From Pseudoalteromonas sp. DL-6 (lineage in GTDB: Bacteria; Pseudomonadota; Gammaproteobacteria; Enterobacterales; Alteromonadaceae): 64,000 bases of DNA. The notes under the pieces were generated by a model that did no database searches, was not told the origin of the DNA, and was given only the letters and a program-made list of their open reading frames with translations. The stretch lies in the NCBI RefSeq assembly GCF_004328665.1, contig NZ_CP019770.1, forward strand, positions 1,550,001-1,614,000. Direction: 5' to 3'. Position 1 is the stretch's first letter. Every line of letters begins with the position of its first letter. This document shows, piece after piece, positions 9,441 to 17,902 of the stretch. A program made the position numbers and the translations under genes.

Positions 9441-10142
9441 ATGGCTAAATCACCGTTAGATTGGCCACGTCGTTACGAGCAGCTTTTACATAGTGCGCAA
9501 AACTCGTTGCTTAAGGAGTTTTATAAGCAGGCATTTACCAATCAGACTACTCCACTTAAAGATGTACCTTTTGTGGCGCTAGATTTTGAAACAACAGGTC
9601 TGGACGCTAATACCGATGATATTGTTAGTGTGGGGTTAGTGCCTTTCAATGTTAATCGTATTTACTGTAAAGAGAGCCGCCATTGGGTAGTACAACCACG
9701 ACGAGATTTGAGTGAAGAGTCGATTGTTATCCATGGTATTACCCACTCAGAAGTGGACGAAGCTCCCGACCTCAATCGAATTTTAGCCCCACTTCTTGAT
9801 GCACTTAAAGGGAAAGTGGTGGTGGTGCATTATGCCGCCATTGAGCGCCACTTTTTTTATAATGCGCTGCTCACACGTATAAAAGAAGGGATTGAATTTG
9901 CTCTAGTCGACACTATGGAAATTGAAAGGCGAGCGCTTAGAGCGCGTCAAGGGCTACTAGGTAGGCTATTTAATACAAAACTAGGCTCATTACGGTTAAG
10001 TGATACAAGGGAGCGTTATTCCTTGCCATTGTATCAAAACCATAATGCACTGACTGACGCTTTAGCCACCGCAGAATTACTGCAAGCTCAGCTGAGTTAT
10101 CATTATCGGTTAGATACGCCACTAAGTGAAATTTGGCTTTAG
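9441..10142 (+). CDS. DEDDh 3'-5' exonuclease (DnaQ/PolC epsilon-like)
   Basis: This is an exonuclease of the DnaQ superfamily, 233 residues. ExoI is VALDFETTGLD (Asp48, Glu50). ExoII includes VHYAAIERHFF. The third motif HNALTDALATAELL supplies the terminal His and Asp typical of the DEDDh subgroup. It lacks polymerase or helicase domains, so it is a stand-alone proofreading or RNA/DNA-trimming nuclease. It is co-transcribed with the upstream CBS/nucleotidyltransferase gene (3-nt gap) and ends at a strong shared terminator. The pairing suggests a regulated nucleotide or nucleic-acid turnover function, but this is inference. Confidence 0.85.
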   Translation: MAKSPLDWPRRYEQLLHSAQNSLLKEFYKQAFTNQTTPLKDVPFVALDFETTGLDANTDDIVSVGLVPFNVNRIYCKESRHWVVQPRRDLSEESIVIHGITHSEVDEAPDLNRILAPLLDALKGKVVVVHYAAIERHFFYNALLTRIKEGIEFALVDTMEIERRALRARQGLLGRLFNTKLGSLRLSDTRERYSLPLYQNHNALTDALATAELLQAQLSYHYRLDTPLSEIWL

Positions 10143-10180
10143 TGAAACGTTATAAAAATATTATAGGAAAAATAGAGTAA

Positions 10181-10209
10181 AAAAAACGCCGCAATTAGCG
10201 GCGTTTTTT
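10181..10209. terminator. Bidirectional terminator between exonuclease and BCCT genes
   Basis: AAAAAACGCCGC and GCGGCGTTTTTT form a perfect 12-bp stem with a 5-nt loop and A/T runs on both sides. It serves the convergent genes on both strands. Confidence 0.92.
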
Positions 10210-10220
10210 AATGTAGGGTG

Positions 10221-11801
10221 TTATTTAACTGGGCGAGGCTCAGTTCGTAAACCTAAAATTAAGCTTACACACATTAATAGTAAAACAATGGTAAACGGTA
10301 GACCGGTTGAAATAGCCCCTGCTTGTAGTGCTTCAATCGCTTGAGTACCACCAATCCAAAGTAATGCAGCAGCAATTGCGCCCTCAACAGTAGCCCAAAA
10401 AATACGCTGTGGTACCGGTGCATCAATTTTGCCACCTGCTGTGATTGAATCAATTACAAGTGATCCTGAATCAGAAGAGGTAATAAAGAATACCAGTACT
10501 AATACAATAGCAATGAAAGAAAGCACACTCGCCATTGGCATTTCATCAAGCATTTGGAACATCGCCATAGGCACACTTGTTAGACCGTCAGTCCCAAGAG
10601 CACCAATACCATTAACTACTTGGTCAATTGCGATGCCACCATAGATAGACATCCACAGGATAGTAACCGCTGTTGGAATAAGTAATACCGCGGTTAAAAA
10701 TTCACGGATTGTACGACCACGCGAAACACGCGCAATAAACATACCTACAAACGGTGACCATGAAATCCACCAAGCCCAGTAGAATACTGTCCAACCATGC
10801 ATCCATGTTTCATCTTCACGGCCATGTGGGTTACTCAATGGAATAATGTTCTCTACATACCCCATTACCGTGTTAGGGATATTACCCATAGAGACCGCAA
10901 AACCAACTAAACATACAAATACTAGTAATACTAAAGCAATGAGCATATTTACGTTACTAAGTAATTTAACGCCGCCATCAATGCCTCTAATAACAGAGAC
11001 GACTGCTAGTAACGTAACACCTGTAATAACCAGAATTTGTGAACCTACGCCACCTTCAAAACCAAATACATGATTAATACCGGCAGAAGCTTGTTGTGCA
11101 CCTAGCCCAAGTGACGTTGCTAAACCAAATAAGGTTGCTAATACAGCTAAAATATCAATTATGTGACCAGGCCACCCCCACGCTTTATCACCTAAAATTG
11201 GGTAAAAAATCGAACGAATAGAAAGCGGTAAGCCTTTATTGTAAGTAAAAAATGCTAACGAAAGCGCAACTACAGCATAAATTGCCCAAGGGTGAAGACC
11301 CCAATGGAACATAGTTGCACCCATTGCCATTTTCGCGGCTTCTGGTGTGTTAGCTGTTACATTGAGCGGCGTTTCATACCAACCAGTGTAGTATGCAACT
11401 GGTTCAGCAACCCCCCAGAACATTAAGCCAATACCCATACCTGCAGCAAATAACATTGCCAGCCAAGAAATACGAGAATGCGATGGTTTAGCATCGTCAC
11501 CGCCTAAGCGGATATTGCCATATGGTGAAAAAATTAAAACTAAACAAAAAATAACAAAGAAGTTGGCAGCCCACATAAATAAGCCGTCAAAATTATTAAT
11601 AATATCGGTTTTGATACCATTTAGTGTTGTTTTAGCTACTTCGGCATCTGACACTAGTACGGCGATTAAAAAAAGTGCTATTAACCCTGCACTGATCCCG
11701 AATACAGGGTTATGTATATCAAATCCCCACTTTTGTACGTTGTCTTGACCTACGGTGTAGTCCGTATTATCAATACTGTACTTGTCATGATTCTCGCTCA
11801 T
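10221..11801 (-). CDS. BCCT family transporter (betaine/choline/carnitine type)
   Basis: This is a sodium- or proton-coupled secondary transporter for quaternary ammonium compounds such as glycine betaine, choline or related osmolytes. About 12 transmembrane helices are visible. Family signatures are AAGMGIGLMFWGVAEPV in the TM3 region and the tryptophan-rich TM8 stretch FYWAWWISWSPFVGMFIARV. An upstream ATG at 11813 exists, but GAGG lies 6 nt before the ATG at 11801, so that start (526 residues) is preferred. The C-terminal tail is short, so it probably lacks a long osmosensing extension. It stands alone; substrate is not resolvable from sequence. Confidence 0.9.
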   Translation of the reverse strand: MSENHDKYSIDNTDYTVGQDNVQKWGFDIHNPVFGISAGLIALFLIAVLVSDAEVAKTTLNGIKTDIINNFDGLFMWAANFFVIFCLVLIFSPYGNIRLGGDDAKPSHSRISWLAMLFAAGMGIGLMFWGVAEPVAYYTGWYETPLNVTANTPEAAKMAMGATMFHWGLHPWAIYAVVALSLAFFTYNKGLPLSIRSIFYPILGDKAWGWPGHIIDILAVLATLFGLATSLGLGAQQASAGINHVFGFEGGVGSQILVITGVTLLAVVSVIRGIDGGVKLLSNVNMLIALVLLVFVCLVGFAVSMGNIPNTVMGYVENIIPLSNPHGREDETWMHGWTVFYWAWWISWSPFVGMFIARVSRGRTIREFLTAVLLIPTAVTILWMSIYGGIAIDQVVNGIGALGTDGLTSVPMAMFQMLDEMPMASVLSFIAIVLVLVFFITSSDSGSLVIDSITAGGKIDAPVPQRIFWATVEGAIAAALLWIGGTQAIEALQAGAISTGLPFTIVLLLMCVSLILGLRTEPRPVK

Positions 11802-12533
11802 GCAATACCTCATTGGTTAATGAAACAGGTTGGCTTAATGCCAGTTTTTTATAGTTCACTGTATTCGTCTTATTAGATTTATAACTAAAGCTAATAACAC
11901 GAATAGTTAGAAGACTAACTAATTTAATTGCCCATCATACCTTTACTAATAGGGGAGTTAAATATTAAATGCAAAAGATTTAACACTTTGGCAAAACTTT
12001 AAGCTACTTTTGTCTTTTTATTGTACATATCTGGCAGCTGAACAAATGATAACTAATGTGTCAGCTAATTATTTTATAGTCGTATATAGCATTGAATGCA
12101 AAGCTAAGTGAATGAATATTCGGCCTAATCAGACAAGTAAATAACTAAAAAAACGCTATTGAATACGTAAAAAACTAAGTCAGCGTTTTAAAATCACTAT
12201 TCATTTATTAAATGATTTTTTAATGACATTTTAACTATGTTTTTATGATTTGGGATAATGAGCTAGATAGATATTGTTCATGAGGTTAATGAAAAAGCGA
12301 GATTGAAATAGTTTTTATAAAAAGCGACTAAATCTTACTGTTTAAACTAAATTGGTCAAAGGTTTATTTCATCTTTGCGATTTAATTTACAAAAATGGCA
12401 AAGAAACGCTGCGCTTGTAAAGAAGTGACAAATAACAGTGATTAAACATAAATGATTAAATTGAATGGTTTTGATTTCTCATTCACTTCTTTTAGTGGAA
12501 TAAAAATTTCAAGAAATTATTCATTAAGACAGC
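11802..12533. other. Long AT-rich intergenic region without a recognisable gene
   Basis: About 730 bases separate the BCCT gene from the asnB terminator. I see no coding frame with a plausible start, no tRNA and no strong terminator. The only structure is a weak inverted repeat AAAACGCT/AGCGTTTT (12150-12157 and 12182-12189) with a 24-nt loop. The right-hand side must hold the BCCT promoter; I cannot place it. Confidence 0.5.
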
Positions 12534-12563
12534 GAAGAAAAGCTGCAGTTTTTAACCTGCAGC
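12534..12563 (-). terminator. Intrinsic terminator of asnB
   Basis: On the minus strand GCTGCAG and CTGCAGC (12557-12563 and 12542-12548) pair around an 8-nt loop and are followed by TTTTCTT. It lies about 17 nt after the asnB stop codon. Confidence 0.85.
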
Positions 12564-12579
12564 GTAGATAGGGGGGTAA

Positions 12580-14247
12580 CTATTTTTTATATGCTTCATT
12601 GTGAACGCCTGCGGCGCGCCCAGATGGATCTGCATTGTTTTGAAATGATGCATCCCACGCCAGTGCTTCGGGGGTTGAACATGCTACTGATTTACCATGT
12701 GGTACACAGTTAGCAGAGGCATCGCCCGGGAAGTGCGATTCAAAAATACGGCGGTAAAAATACGCTTCTTTTGAATCTGGCGTGTTAATTGGGTATTTAA
12801 ATTTAGCATTCGCTAGTTCTTGATCTGTTACTTGCTCATTCACATACTCTTTTAAAGTATCAATCCAGCTGTAGCCAACACCATCAGAGAATTGTTCTTT
12901 TTGACGCCATAACACTTCGTCTGGAAGGTAGCCGTCGAAGCCAGCACGTAAAATATGCTTTTCAATTTTTTCGTCTTTACACATTTTAGCTTCTGGGTTG
13001 ATGCGCATTGCCACATCAACAAATTCTTTATCTAAAAATGGCACGCGTGCTTCAACACCCCAAGCAGCCATTGATTTATTAGCACGTAAACAATCAAACA
13101 TATGCAGTTTTGATACTTTACGGTTTAGCTCTTCATGAAACTCTTGTGCATTGGGTGCTTTATGAAAATATAAATAACCACCAAATAATTCATCGGCACC
13201 TTCACCTGAAAGTACCATTTTAATGCCCATAGCTTTAATTTGGCGTGCCATTAAGTACATAGGGGTTGATGCACGAATAGTGGTTACATCGTAGGTTTCA
13301 ATGTGATAAATCACTTCTTTAAGAGCATCAATACCTTGTTGAATAGTAAAAATAATAGGGTGGTGAATAGTACCTATCATATCAGCCACTTTTTGCGCTG
13401 CAGCTAAATCGGGTGAGCCCTCTAAACCCACAGAAAATGAGTGCAGTTTAGGCCACCAAGCGTCACTTTCGTCGTTGTCTTCAATACGTTTTGCAGCAAA
13501 ATGTTGAGTAATAGCTGAAATAACCGACGAATCTAATCCACCTGATAGTAATACACCGTAAGGTACGTCACACATAAGCTGGCGTTTTACCGCGGCTTCT
13601 AGAGCATCTTTTACATCTTCTGCCTTGGCATCGTTGTTTTTAACTGCGTCGTAGCTTTGCCAATCACGTTGGTAGTACGGTGTTAATTTACCGTCTTTGC
13701 TGTAAAGGAAATGCCCCGGTGGGAACTCCTCAATATGTTTACAAATAGGTGAAAGCGCTTTTAGCTCTGATGCTACATAAAAGTTGCCATGCTCGTCGTG
13801 GCCTGTATACAGCGGAATAATACCAATATGGTCGCGACCAATTAGATAAGCATCTTGCTCTTCATCATATAAACAAAAGGCAAAAATACCATTTAAGTCA
13901 TCTAAAAATGCAGGCCCTTTTTGTTTATACAGGGCTAAAATAACTTCACAATCTGACTGGGTTTGAAAATCAAACTCGACTTCTAAATTAGCGGCAAGCT
14001 CTTTGTGGTTATAAATTTCGCCATTTACCGCTAAAATATGCGTTTTTTCTGGGTTGTATAATGGTTGCGCACCGCTTGATACGCCTACTATTGCTAAGCG
14101 TTCGTGCACTAAAATTGCTTTGTCTGATGAATACACCCCTGACCAATCAGGCCCGCGGTGGCGAAGCAGTTTGGACATTTCGATTGCCTGAGCGCGTAAC
14201 TGGCTGGGATCCGATTTAATATCGAGTACGCCGAATATTGAACACAT
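12580..14247 (-). CDS. asnB: Asparagine synthase B (glutamine-hydrolysing)
   Basis: AsnB makes asparagine from aspartate, ATP and glutamine in the cytoplasm. The 555-residue protein begins MCSIFGV, so Cys2 becomes the N-terminal nucleophile of the class II glutaminase domain (residues 2 to about 190; RHRGPDWSG, NGEIYNH). The synthetase domain carries the PPi-loop motif LLSGGLDSSVISA and GEGADELFGGYLYF. Length matches E. coli AsnB (554). It is monocistronic with its own terminator. The upstream region has two NtrC-like sites and a possible sigma-54 promoter, listed separately, suggesting control by nitrogen status. Confidence 0.97.
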   Translation of the reverse strand: MCSIFGVLDIKSDPSQLRAQAIEMSKLLRHRGPDWSGVYSSDKAILVHERLAIVGVSSGAQPLYNPEKTHILAVNGEIYNHKELAANLEVEFDFQTQSDCEVILALYKQKGPAFLDDLNGIFAFCLYDEEQDAYLIGRDHIGIIPLYTGHDEHGNFYVASELKALSPICKHIEEFPPGHFLYSKDGKLTPYYQRDWQSYDAVKNNDAKAEDVKDALEAAVKRQLMCDVPYGVLLSGGLDSSVISAITQHFAAKRIEDNDESDAWWPKLHSFSVGLEGSPDLAAAQKVADMIGTIHHPIIFTIQQGIDALKEVIYHIETYDVTTIRASTPMYLMARQIKAMGIKMVLSGEGADELFGGYLYFHKAPNAQEFHEELNRKVSKLHMFDCLRANKSMAAWGVEARVPFLDKEFVDVAMRINPEAKMCKDEKIEKHILRAGFDGYLPDEVLWRQKEQFSDGVGYSWIDTLKEYVNEQVTDQELANAKFKYPINTPDSKEAYFYRRIFESHFPGDASANCVPHGKSVACSTPEALAWDASFQNNADPSGRAAGVHNEAYKK

Positions 14248-14289
14248 AATTTTTCCTCATTCCTATTAAGTGCCTACGATAGCGAGTTT

Positions 14290-14303
14290 GCTAAAGACTA
14301 ACC
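14290..14303 (-). promoter_or_regulatory. Possible sigma-54 promoter of asnB
   Basis: On the minus strand GG (14303-14302) and GC (14291-14290) are separated by exactly 10 nt, in AAGGTTAGTCTTTAGCA. This fits the invariant -24 GG/-12 GC spacing, though flanking bases match the consensus only partly. It lies about 43 bp before the asnB start. The presence of NtrC-like enhancer sites upstream raises the likelihood. Confidence 0.4.
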
Positions 14304-14385
14304 TTGTTTTATCAGAAATAAATACCTAAGTCACACGGCTTTTTTAAAATAATAAGAATAATTTATGCACCAAATAAATTGGCGT

Positions 14386-14402
14386 TGCACCAATGTGGTG
14401 AT
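14386..14402. promoter_or_regulatory. NtrC-like binding site 1 upstream of asnB
   Basis: TGCACCAATGTGGTGAT resembles the NtrC dyad (TGCACCA-N3-TGGTGCA type) at nearly all positions. It is about 100 bp upstream of the proposed sigma-54 promoter, a normal enhancer distance. A partial copy (TGCACCAA) lies just before it at 14366. Confidence 0.5.
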
Positions 14403-14488
14403 ATTGGCAAGGAGATTAAAATGCAATGTGCAATTTTTAATTTAAAATTACGTTAAAGTTAAATTAAATTGCAACAATTAGTTCGCCT

Positions 14489-14505
14489 TGCACCAAGAAA
14501 GTGCA
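14489..14505. promoter_or_regulatory. NtrC-like binding site 2 upstream of asnB
   Basis: TGCACCAAGAAAGTGCA has both TGCAC/GTGCA half-sites in the correct 17-bp frame for NtrC. It is about 100 bp upstream of site 1. Two such sites in one 320-bp gene-free stretch are unlikely by chance. Confidence 0.5.
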
Positions 14506-14567
14506 AAGCGAAAAATAAATAAATAGCGGTTGAGTTACTCAGTGAGTGAGCGTGAGTGCACTATTAA

Positions 14568-15506
14568 TTAATCCCAGTAGCGGCTTAAACTCAGCTTAAG
14601 TTGTGCTAGGTGAGCATCGAGCTTATTTTTTGCAGCATTTGCTTGCTCAAGTGATACAAATTCAAAGGTGATTGGATCAGCAGTTCTAAATTGTGCAAAC
14701 TGATGTAAGTCGGCTTCTATCACATGCGCTATTAAAGGATAACCCCCCGTTGTTTGCCCGTCATTTAATAACACTATAGGATTGCCATCAGGTGGAAGCT
14801 GTATGCTCCCAGGTGCTACGGCTACAGAGGGCAATGAAAGTGTATGTTGCATAATATCAGCATTTTTATGGTCTAGGCGTACGCCCATACGATTACTATT
14901 TGGATTAATAGTAAATGCGGTATCACAAAAAGCATTAATGCACTCGGGTGTTAGTAGCTCATAATGAGGACCAACATGTAAACGGATAATATTACGTTTT
15001 GGCGGGGTAAGGGCGCCCTTATTACATAACCAAGGTTTAGTATAAGGACTTATGGCTACCACATCGCCACTTTGCAGTGCACGGCCATTAAAGCCTCCAA
15101 TGGCTGCCCCTAAATCGGTAGATTTAGAACCCATAACCTCTGGGCATTCAATACCGCCTTTTACTGCAATATAAGCACGGGAGCCACCACGGCCAGTTGC
15201 AAATTTAAGTGTTTGCATTGCTTTTATTGGGTAACTCCAGCCTGGATAAAGTGGGTGTCCATCAAGGGTTGCTTTGAGGTCGGCTCCATGAAGGGCAATA
15301 ACGGTATCACACTGAAATTGCAGTTCGCATAAACCCACGGTTAATTCCAGCACGGCAGCGTTGTCGGTGTTATTTAATAAACGGTTCGCAATAATGTGTG
15401 CATAGGTATCAAGGCTGCCTGAGCGGCTTAGCCCTAAATGTCGAAAACCCACACGGCCTAAATCTTGGATTGTTAGTTGAATACCGCTCTTGATTACTTT
15501 AATCAT
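14568..15506 (-). CDS. pxpC: 5-oxoprolinase subunit PxpC (biotin-dependent carboxylase-like, KipA)
   Basis: PxpC works with PxpB and PxpA in ATP-dependent opening of 5-oxoproline to glutamate. The 312-residue protein matches the family from the first residues (IKSGIQLTIQDLGRVGFRHLG, LSRSGSLDTYA) through the central AYIAVKGGI and the C-terminal SLPSVAVAPGSIQLPPDGNPIVLLNDGQTTGGYP signatures. Its start overlaps the end of pxpB by 8 nt, so translation is coupled. No pxpA (LamB/YcsF family) gene is adjacent. Older annotations call this a urea amidolyase-related or allophanate hydrolase subunit. Confidence 0.88.
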   Translation of the reverse strand: MIKVIKSGIQLTIQDLGRVGFRHLGLSRSGSLDTYAHIIANRLLNNTDNAAVLELTVGLCELQFQCDTVIALHGADLKATLDGHPLYPGWSYPIKAMQTLKFATGRGGSRAYIAVKGGIECPEVMGSKSTDLGAAIGGFNGRALQSGDVVAISPYTKPWLCNKGALTPPKRNIIRLHVGPHYELLTPECINAFCDTAFTINPNSNRMGVRLDHKNADIMQHTLSLPSVAVAPGSIQLPPDGNPIVLLNDGQTTGGYPLIAHVIEADLHQFAQFRTADPITFEFVSLEQANAAKNKLDAHLAQLKLSLSRYWD

Positions 15507-16158
15507 TGCTTACTCCTTTTACAGGCACAAACTCTATGGTATCGCCAGGTTTAAATAAGCAAGGATTAGCCGCTTTAGAATCAAATAAGCAGGCATCAGT
15601 GTAAGCTATAATATGCCAACCACCTGGCGAATCTTCAGGGTAAATACCAGTTTGATCTGCTCCAATAGCAATTGCGCCTTTAGGTACACTCACTCGCGGG
15701 TTATCGCGCCTTGGGGTAAATAACCGTGAGTTGAGCCCATGTAAATAAGGAAAACCGGGAACAAAGCCTAAAAATAGAACGTGATATAACTCTTTACTAT
15801 GTAAGTTAATCACTTCATCAATTGTGAGTTGATGATAGTTAGCTACGTAATCTAAATCTTCACCTTGGTAGTAGGTATTAATTTGGTGGTGCTGGCTATC
15901 AAACGGGTAATCATCCACTTCATCCCATAACTTAGCTAAGGTGTTGTACCATTTATTAAGCATTTCTGAGGACTTTAAATACAAAGTTAACGAGTTCATA
16001 GCTGGTACCAAATCGATAAATTCATTGCTGTTTTTACAGTGTTGGGCGAGTGCCCAAAGCTTTTTTTGCGTTGCAAGTATGTGTGGTTCGCTGTAGTGAG
16101 AAACATCAAAAAGCAGGCTAGAGTTCGTTAAAATTTTTATACTAGGAATCATGCTCAT
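15499..16158 (-). CDS. pxpB: 5-oxoprolinase subunit PxpB (KipI family)
   Basis: PxpB is the KipI-like subunit of 5-oxoprolinase. The 219-residue protein shows the family motifs FLGFVPGFPYLHGL, PRRDNPRVSVPKGAIAIGADQTGIYP and SPGGWHIIAYT. It is the first gene of the pxpBC pair, with an 8-nt overlap into pxpC. A second ATG two codons in (16152) is possible. Together with asnB it gives this stretch a glutamate/nitrogen theme, but promoter evidence linking them is lacking. Confidence 0.88.
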   Translation of the reverse strand: MSMIPSIKILTNSSLLFDVSHYSEPHILATQKKLWALAQHCKNSNEFIDLVPAMNSLTLYLKSSEMLNKWYNTLAKLWDEVDDYPFDSQHHQINTYYQGEDLDYVANYHQLTIDEVINLHSKELYHVLFLGFVPGFPYLHGLNSRLFTPRRDNPRVSVPKGAIAIGADQTGIYPEDSPGGWHIIAYTDACLFDSKAANPCLFKPGDTIEFVPVKGVSND

Positions 16159-16336
16159 ATCGATAACTCATTAATATTAATTACATTTAAGCTATCACAG
16201 TCGTTGTACTATTACGATATTAATAGACAAGCTCGGATCGAATAAACTCCCTCATTCGTAAAGTTTTGTTGTGTGTGAAATTTATTGTTGAGTTCACAGG
16301 TCTGCTTTAGAGTAACTAAAACTAAGAGGTAATCGT

Positions 16337-17644
16337 ATGTTTAAGGGGTTAATATTAGCTACATTTGCTATGTTGGGATTACTAAGTACGATGAGCGCTA
16401 TCTCGTCAGATGAGGTAACTAAATCCAGTGATTTAAATGCCACTATGCATGTAGAAAAGCTAGTGCTTGGCTCGGGTTGTTTTTGGGGGGCAGAAAAACG
16501 CTATGAAGCACTTAATGGAGTACTCGATGCAGAGTCGGGCTATGCCGATGGGCATGGGTTTAAACCAACCTACAAAAATATAACTAAGTTATCGCGTCGC
16601 TTCGATGAAGATAACTACGCTGAAGTGGTGCAGGTTACATTTAATAGCAATATTATTTCGGCAAAAGAGCTGCTGCAAAATTATTACGAAAGCCACGATC
16701 CGACTCAAAAAAACCGCCAAGGTAATGATGTAGGCACGCAGTATCGCTCTATTATTTTAACTACAAGTGACGAGCAAGCAAACACCGCGATTGCTGTAAC
16801 ACAGCAGTACCAGCAGTTACTCACCAAAGCAGGTTATGGAACAATAGCTACACAAATTAAGCCACTAGAGCAATTTTATTCTGCTGAAGAGTATCATCAA
16901 AATTACCTTGAAAAAAATCCAAACGGTTATTGCCCAGACCATTCAACCGGTGTTGTTTTTAGTCAAGACGAAAAGCAGCAGGTTGATAACACTGCATTGT
17001 CGACTGGCAAACAAATTGTTATTTTAGACTCTCGCGATTACTGCCCTTACTGTGAAAAGTTTAAAGCGGCGGTAGCCAATGACTACAAAGGCACAATACC
17101 AATGACATTTCGCCATGCTGATCAGCTTAGCGGCTTAACTATCAAAAGTGCAACTTGGGCTACACCCACCATACTATTTTTAGAAGATGGAGTAGAAGTG
17201 TATTCTCGCCAAGGTTATATGGATGCCGAGCTGTTTTATAAAGCGCTAGGTGCATTTAAACTCGGTGACAGTGAAGCTTATAAAGTAGCGTTTAACGCTA
17301 AAACCGACAGCCCATATTGCAAAGAATACGCTATTTTTAAAAACACCCCCGATGGCATTTTTATCGATAAACTCAGTGGTGAACCCTTGTTTGATACCCG
17401 CGACAGATTTAATTCGGGTACTGGCTGGTTGTCGTTTACACACCCTGTAAAAGACAGCGTAACGCAGCATGAAGATAACAGTTGGGGCATGCAACGTATT
17501 GAGCTTAAATCTAAAAGTACCGGGATTCATTTAGGGCATTTATTCCCCGGTGAAGGGCCAAATGGTCAAGATAGATATTGTATTAATGCCACTGTCTTAG
17601 AATTTGTTGCTCGTGAGGAAATAAACAGATCAGATGATGTTTAA
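16337..17644 (+). CDS. msrAB: Exported MsrA-thioredoxin-like-MsrB fusion, methionine sulfoxide reductase
   Basis: This three-domain protein (435 residues) probably repairs oxidised methionine in periplasmic proteins. An N-terminal hydrophobic signal (about 1-22) suggests export. MsrA follows (about 41-205) with GSGCFWG, catalytic Cys48 and a resolving-type Cys199. A thioredoxin-like domain (about 225-305) has CPYC at 236-239 and the cis-proline segment WATPTILF. MsrB (about 320-425) has GTGWLSF, HLGHLF and catalytic Cys415 in RYCINA. MsrB lacks the paired CxxC zinc cysteines. The order MsrA-Trx-MsrB differs from neisserial PilB (Trx-MsrA-MsrB). Single gene; an AGAGG ribosome-binding site precedes the ATG. 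Confidence 0.9.
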   Translation: MFKGLILATFAMLGLLSTMSAISSDEVTKSSDLNATMHVEKLVLGSGCFWGAEKRYEALNGVLDAESGYADGHGFKPTYKNITKLSRRFDEDNYAEVVQVTFNSNIISAKELLQNYYESHDPTQKNRQGNDVGTQYRSIILTTSDEQANTAIAVTQQYQQLLTKAGYGTIATQIKPLEQFYSAEEYHQNYLEKNPNGYCPDHSTGVVFSQDEKQQVDNTALSTGKQIVILDSRDYCPYCEKFKAAVANDYKGTIPMTFRHADQLSGLTIKSATWATPTILFLEDGVEVYSRQGYMDAELFYKALGAFKLGDSEAYKVAFNAKTDSPYCKEYAIFKNTPDGIFIDKLSGEPLFDTRDRFNSGTGWLSFTHPVKDSVTQHEDNSWGMQRIELKSKSTGIHLGHLFPGEGPNGQDRYCINATVLEFVAREEINRSDDV

Positions 17645-17661
17645 ATAAGGAAATTTTAAGC

Positions 17662-17734
17662 AAAAAAAAGCAGCGATACTTAAAAAAGGGCGCTGCATTT
17701 CAATTGACAACATCTTCACACACAATAAAGATTC
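17662..17734 (-). ncRNA. Putative small RNA gene, unit C of a three-copy tandem array
   Basis: On the minus strand this unit begins with the conserved 30-nt element (17734-17705). It ends in an intrinsic terminator: GCAGCG and CGCTGC (17696-17691 and 17675-17670) followed by eight T residues (17669-17662). The predicted RNA is about 73 nt. The 3' half differs from units A and B, so only the 5' element is shared. The plus strand has no T run after this hairpin, so it is not the msrAB terminator. Transcription is inferred. Confidence 0.5.
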
Positions 17735-17792
17735 GGGGGGTTGTATTAGTAAAAACTAATGCTGAATTATTGTTGCTGATGTGAATGTAAAT

Positions 17793-17871
17793 AAAAACAA
17801 CTCAAGCTCAGTCACCACCGAACTTGAGTTGCTTTTTACACTGACAACATCTTCACACACAATAAAGATTC
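17793..17871 (-). ncRNA. Putative small RNA gene, unit B of the tandem array
   Basis: On the minus strand the unit runs from the conserved 30-nt element through a 9-bp hairpin (CAACTCAAG with CTTGAGTTG, bases 17831-17823 and 17806-17798) to UUUUUAUUU, about 79 nt in all. Upstream are TTTACG and TATAAG separated by 18 bp, with the second element ending just before the conserved GAATC; these are candidate -35 and -10 boxes. It differs from unit A at four positions. Confidence 0.55.
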
Positions 17872-17902
17872 TTATATTTATTGGCGGGTGTAAGCGTAAA
17901 AT

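Noticed and set aside
12150..12189. Inverted repeat AAAACGCT/AGCGTTTT as a terminator or RNA gene
   Set aside because: The loop is 24 nt and the stem only 8 bp; there is no T tract or adjacent gene to terminate.
17662..17696. Hairpin after msrAB, considered as its plus-strand terminator
   Set aside because: The plus strand has ATTTC after the stem and no T run; the eight T residues are on the minus strand.
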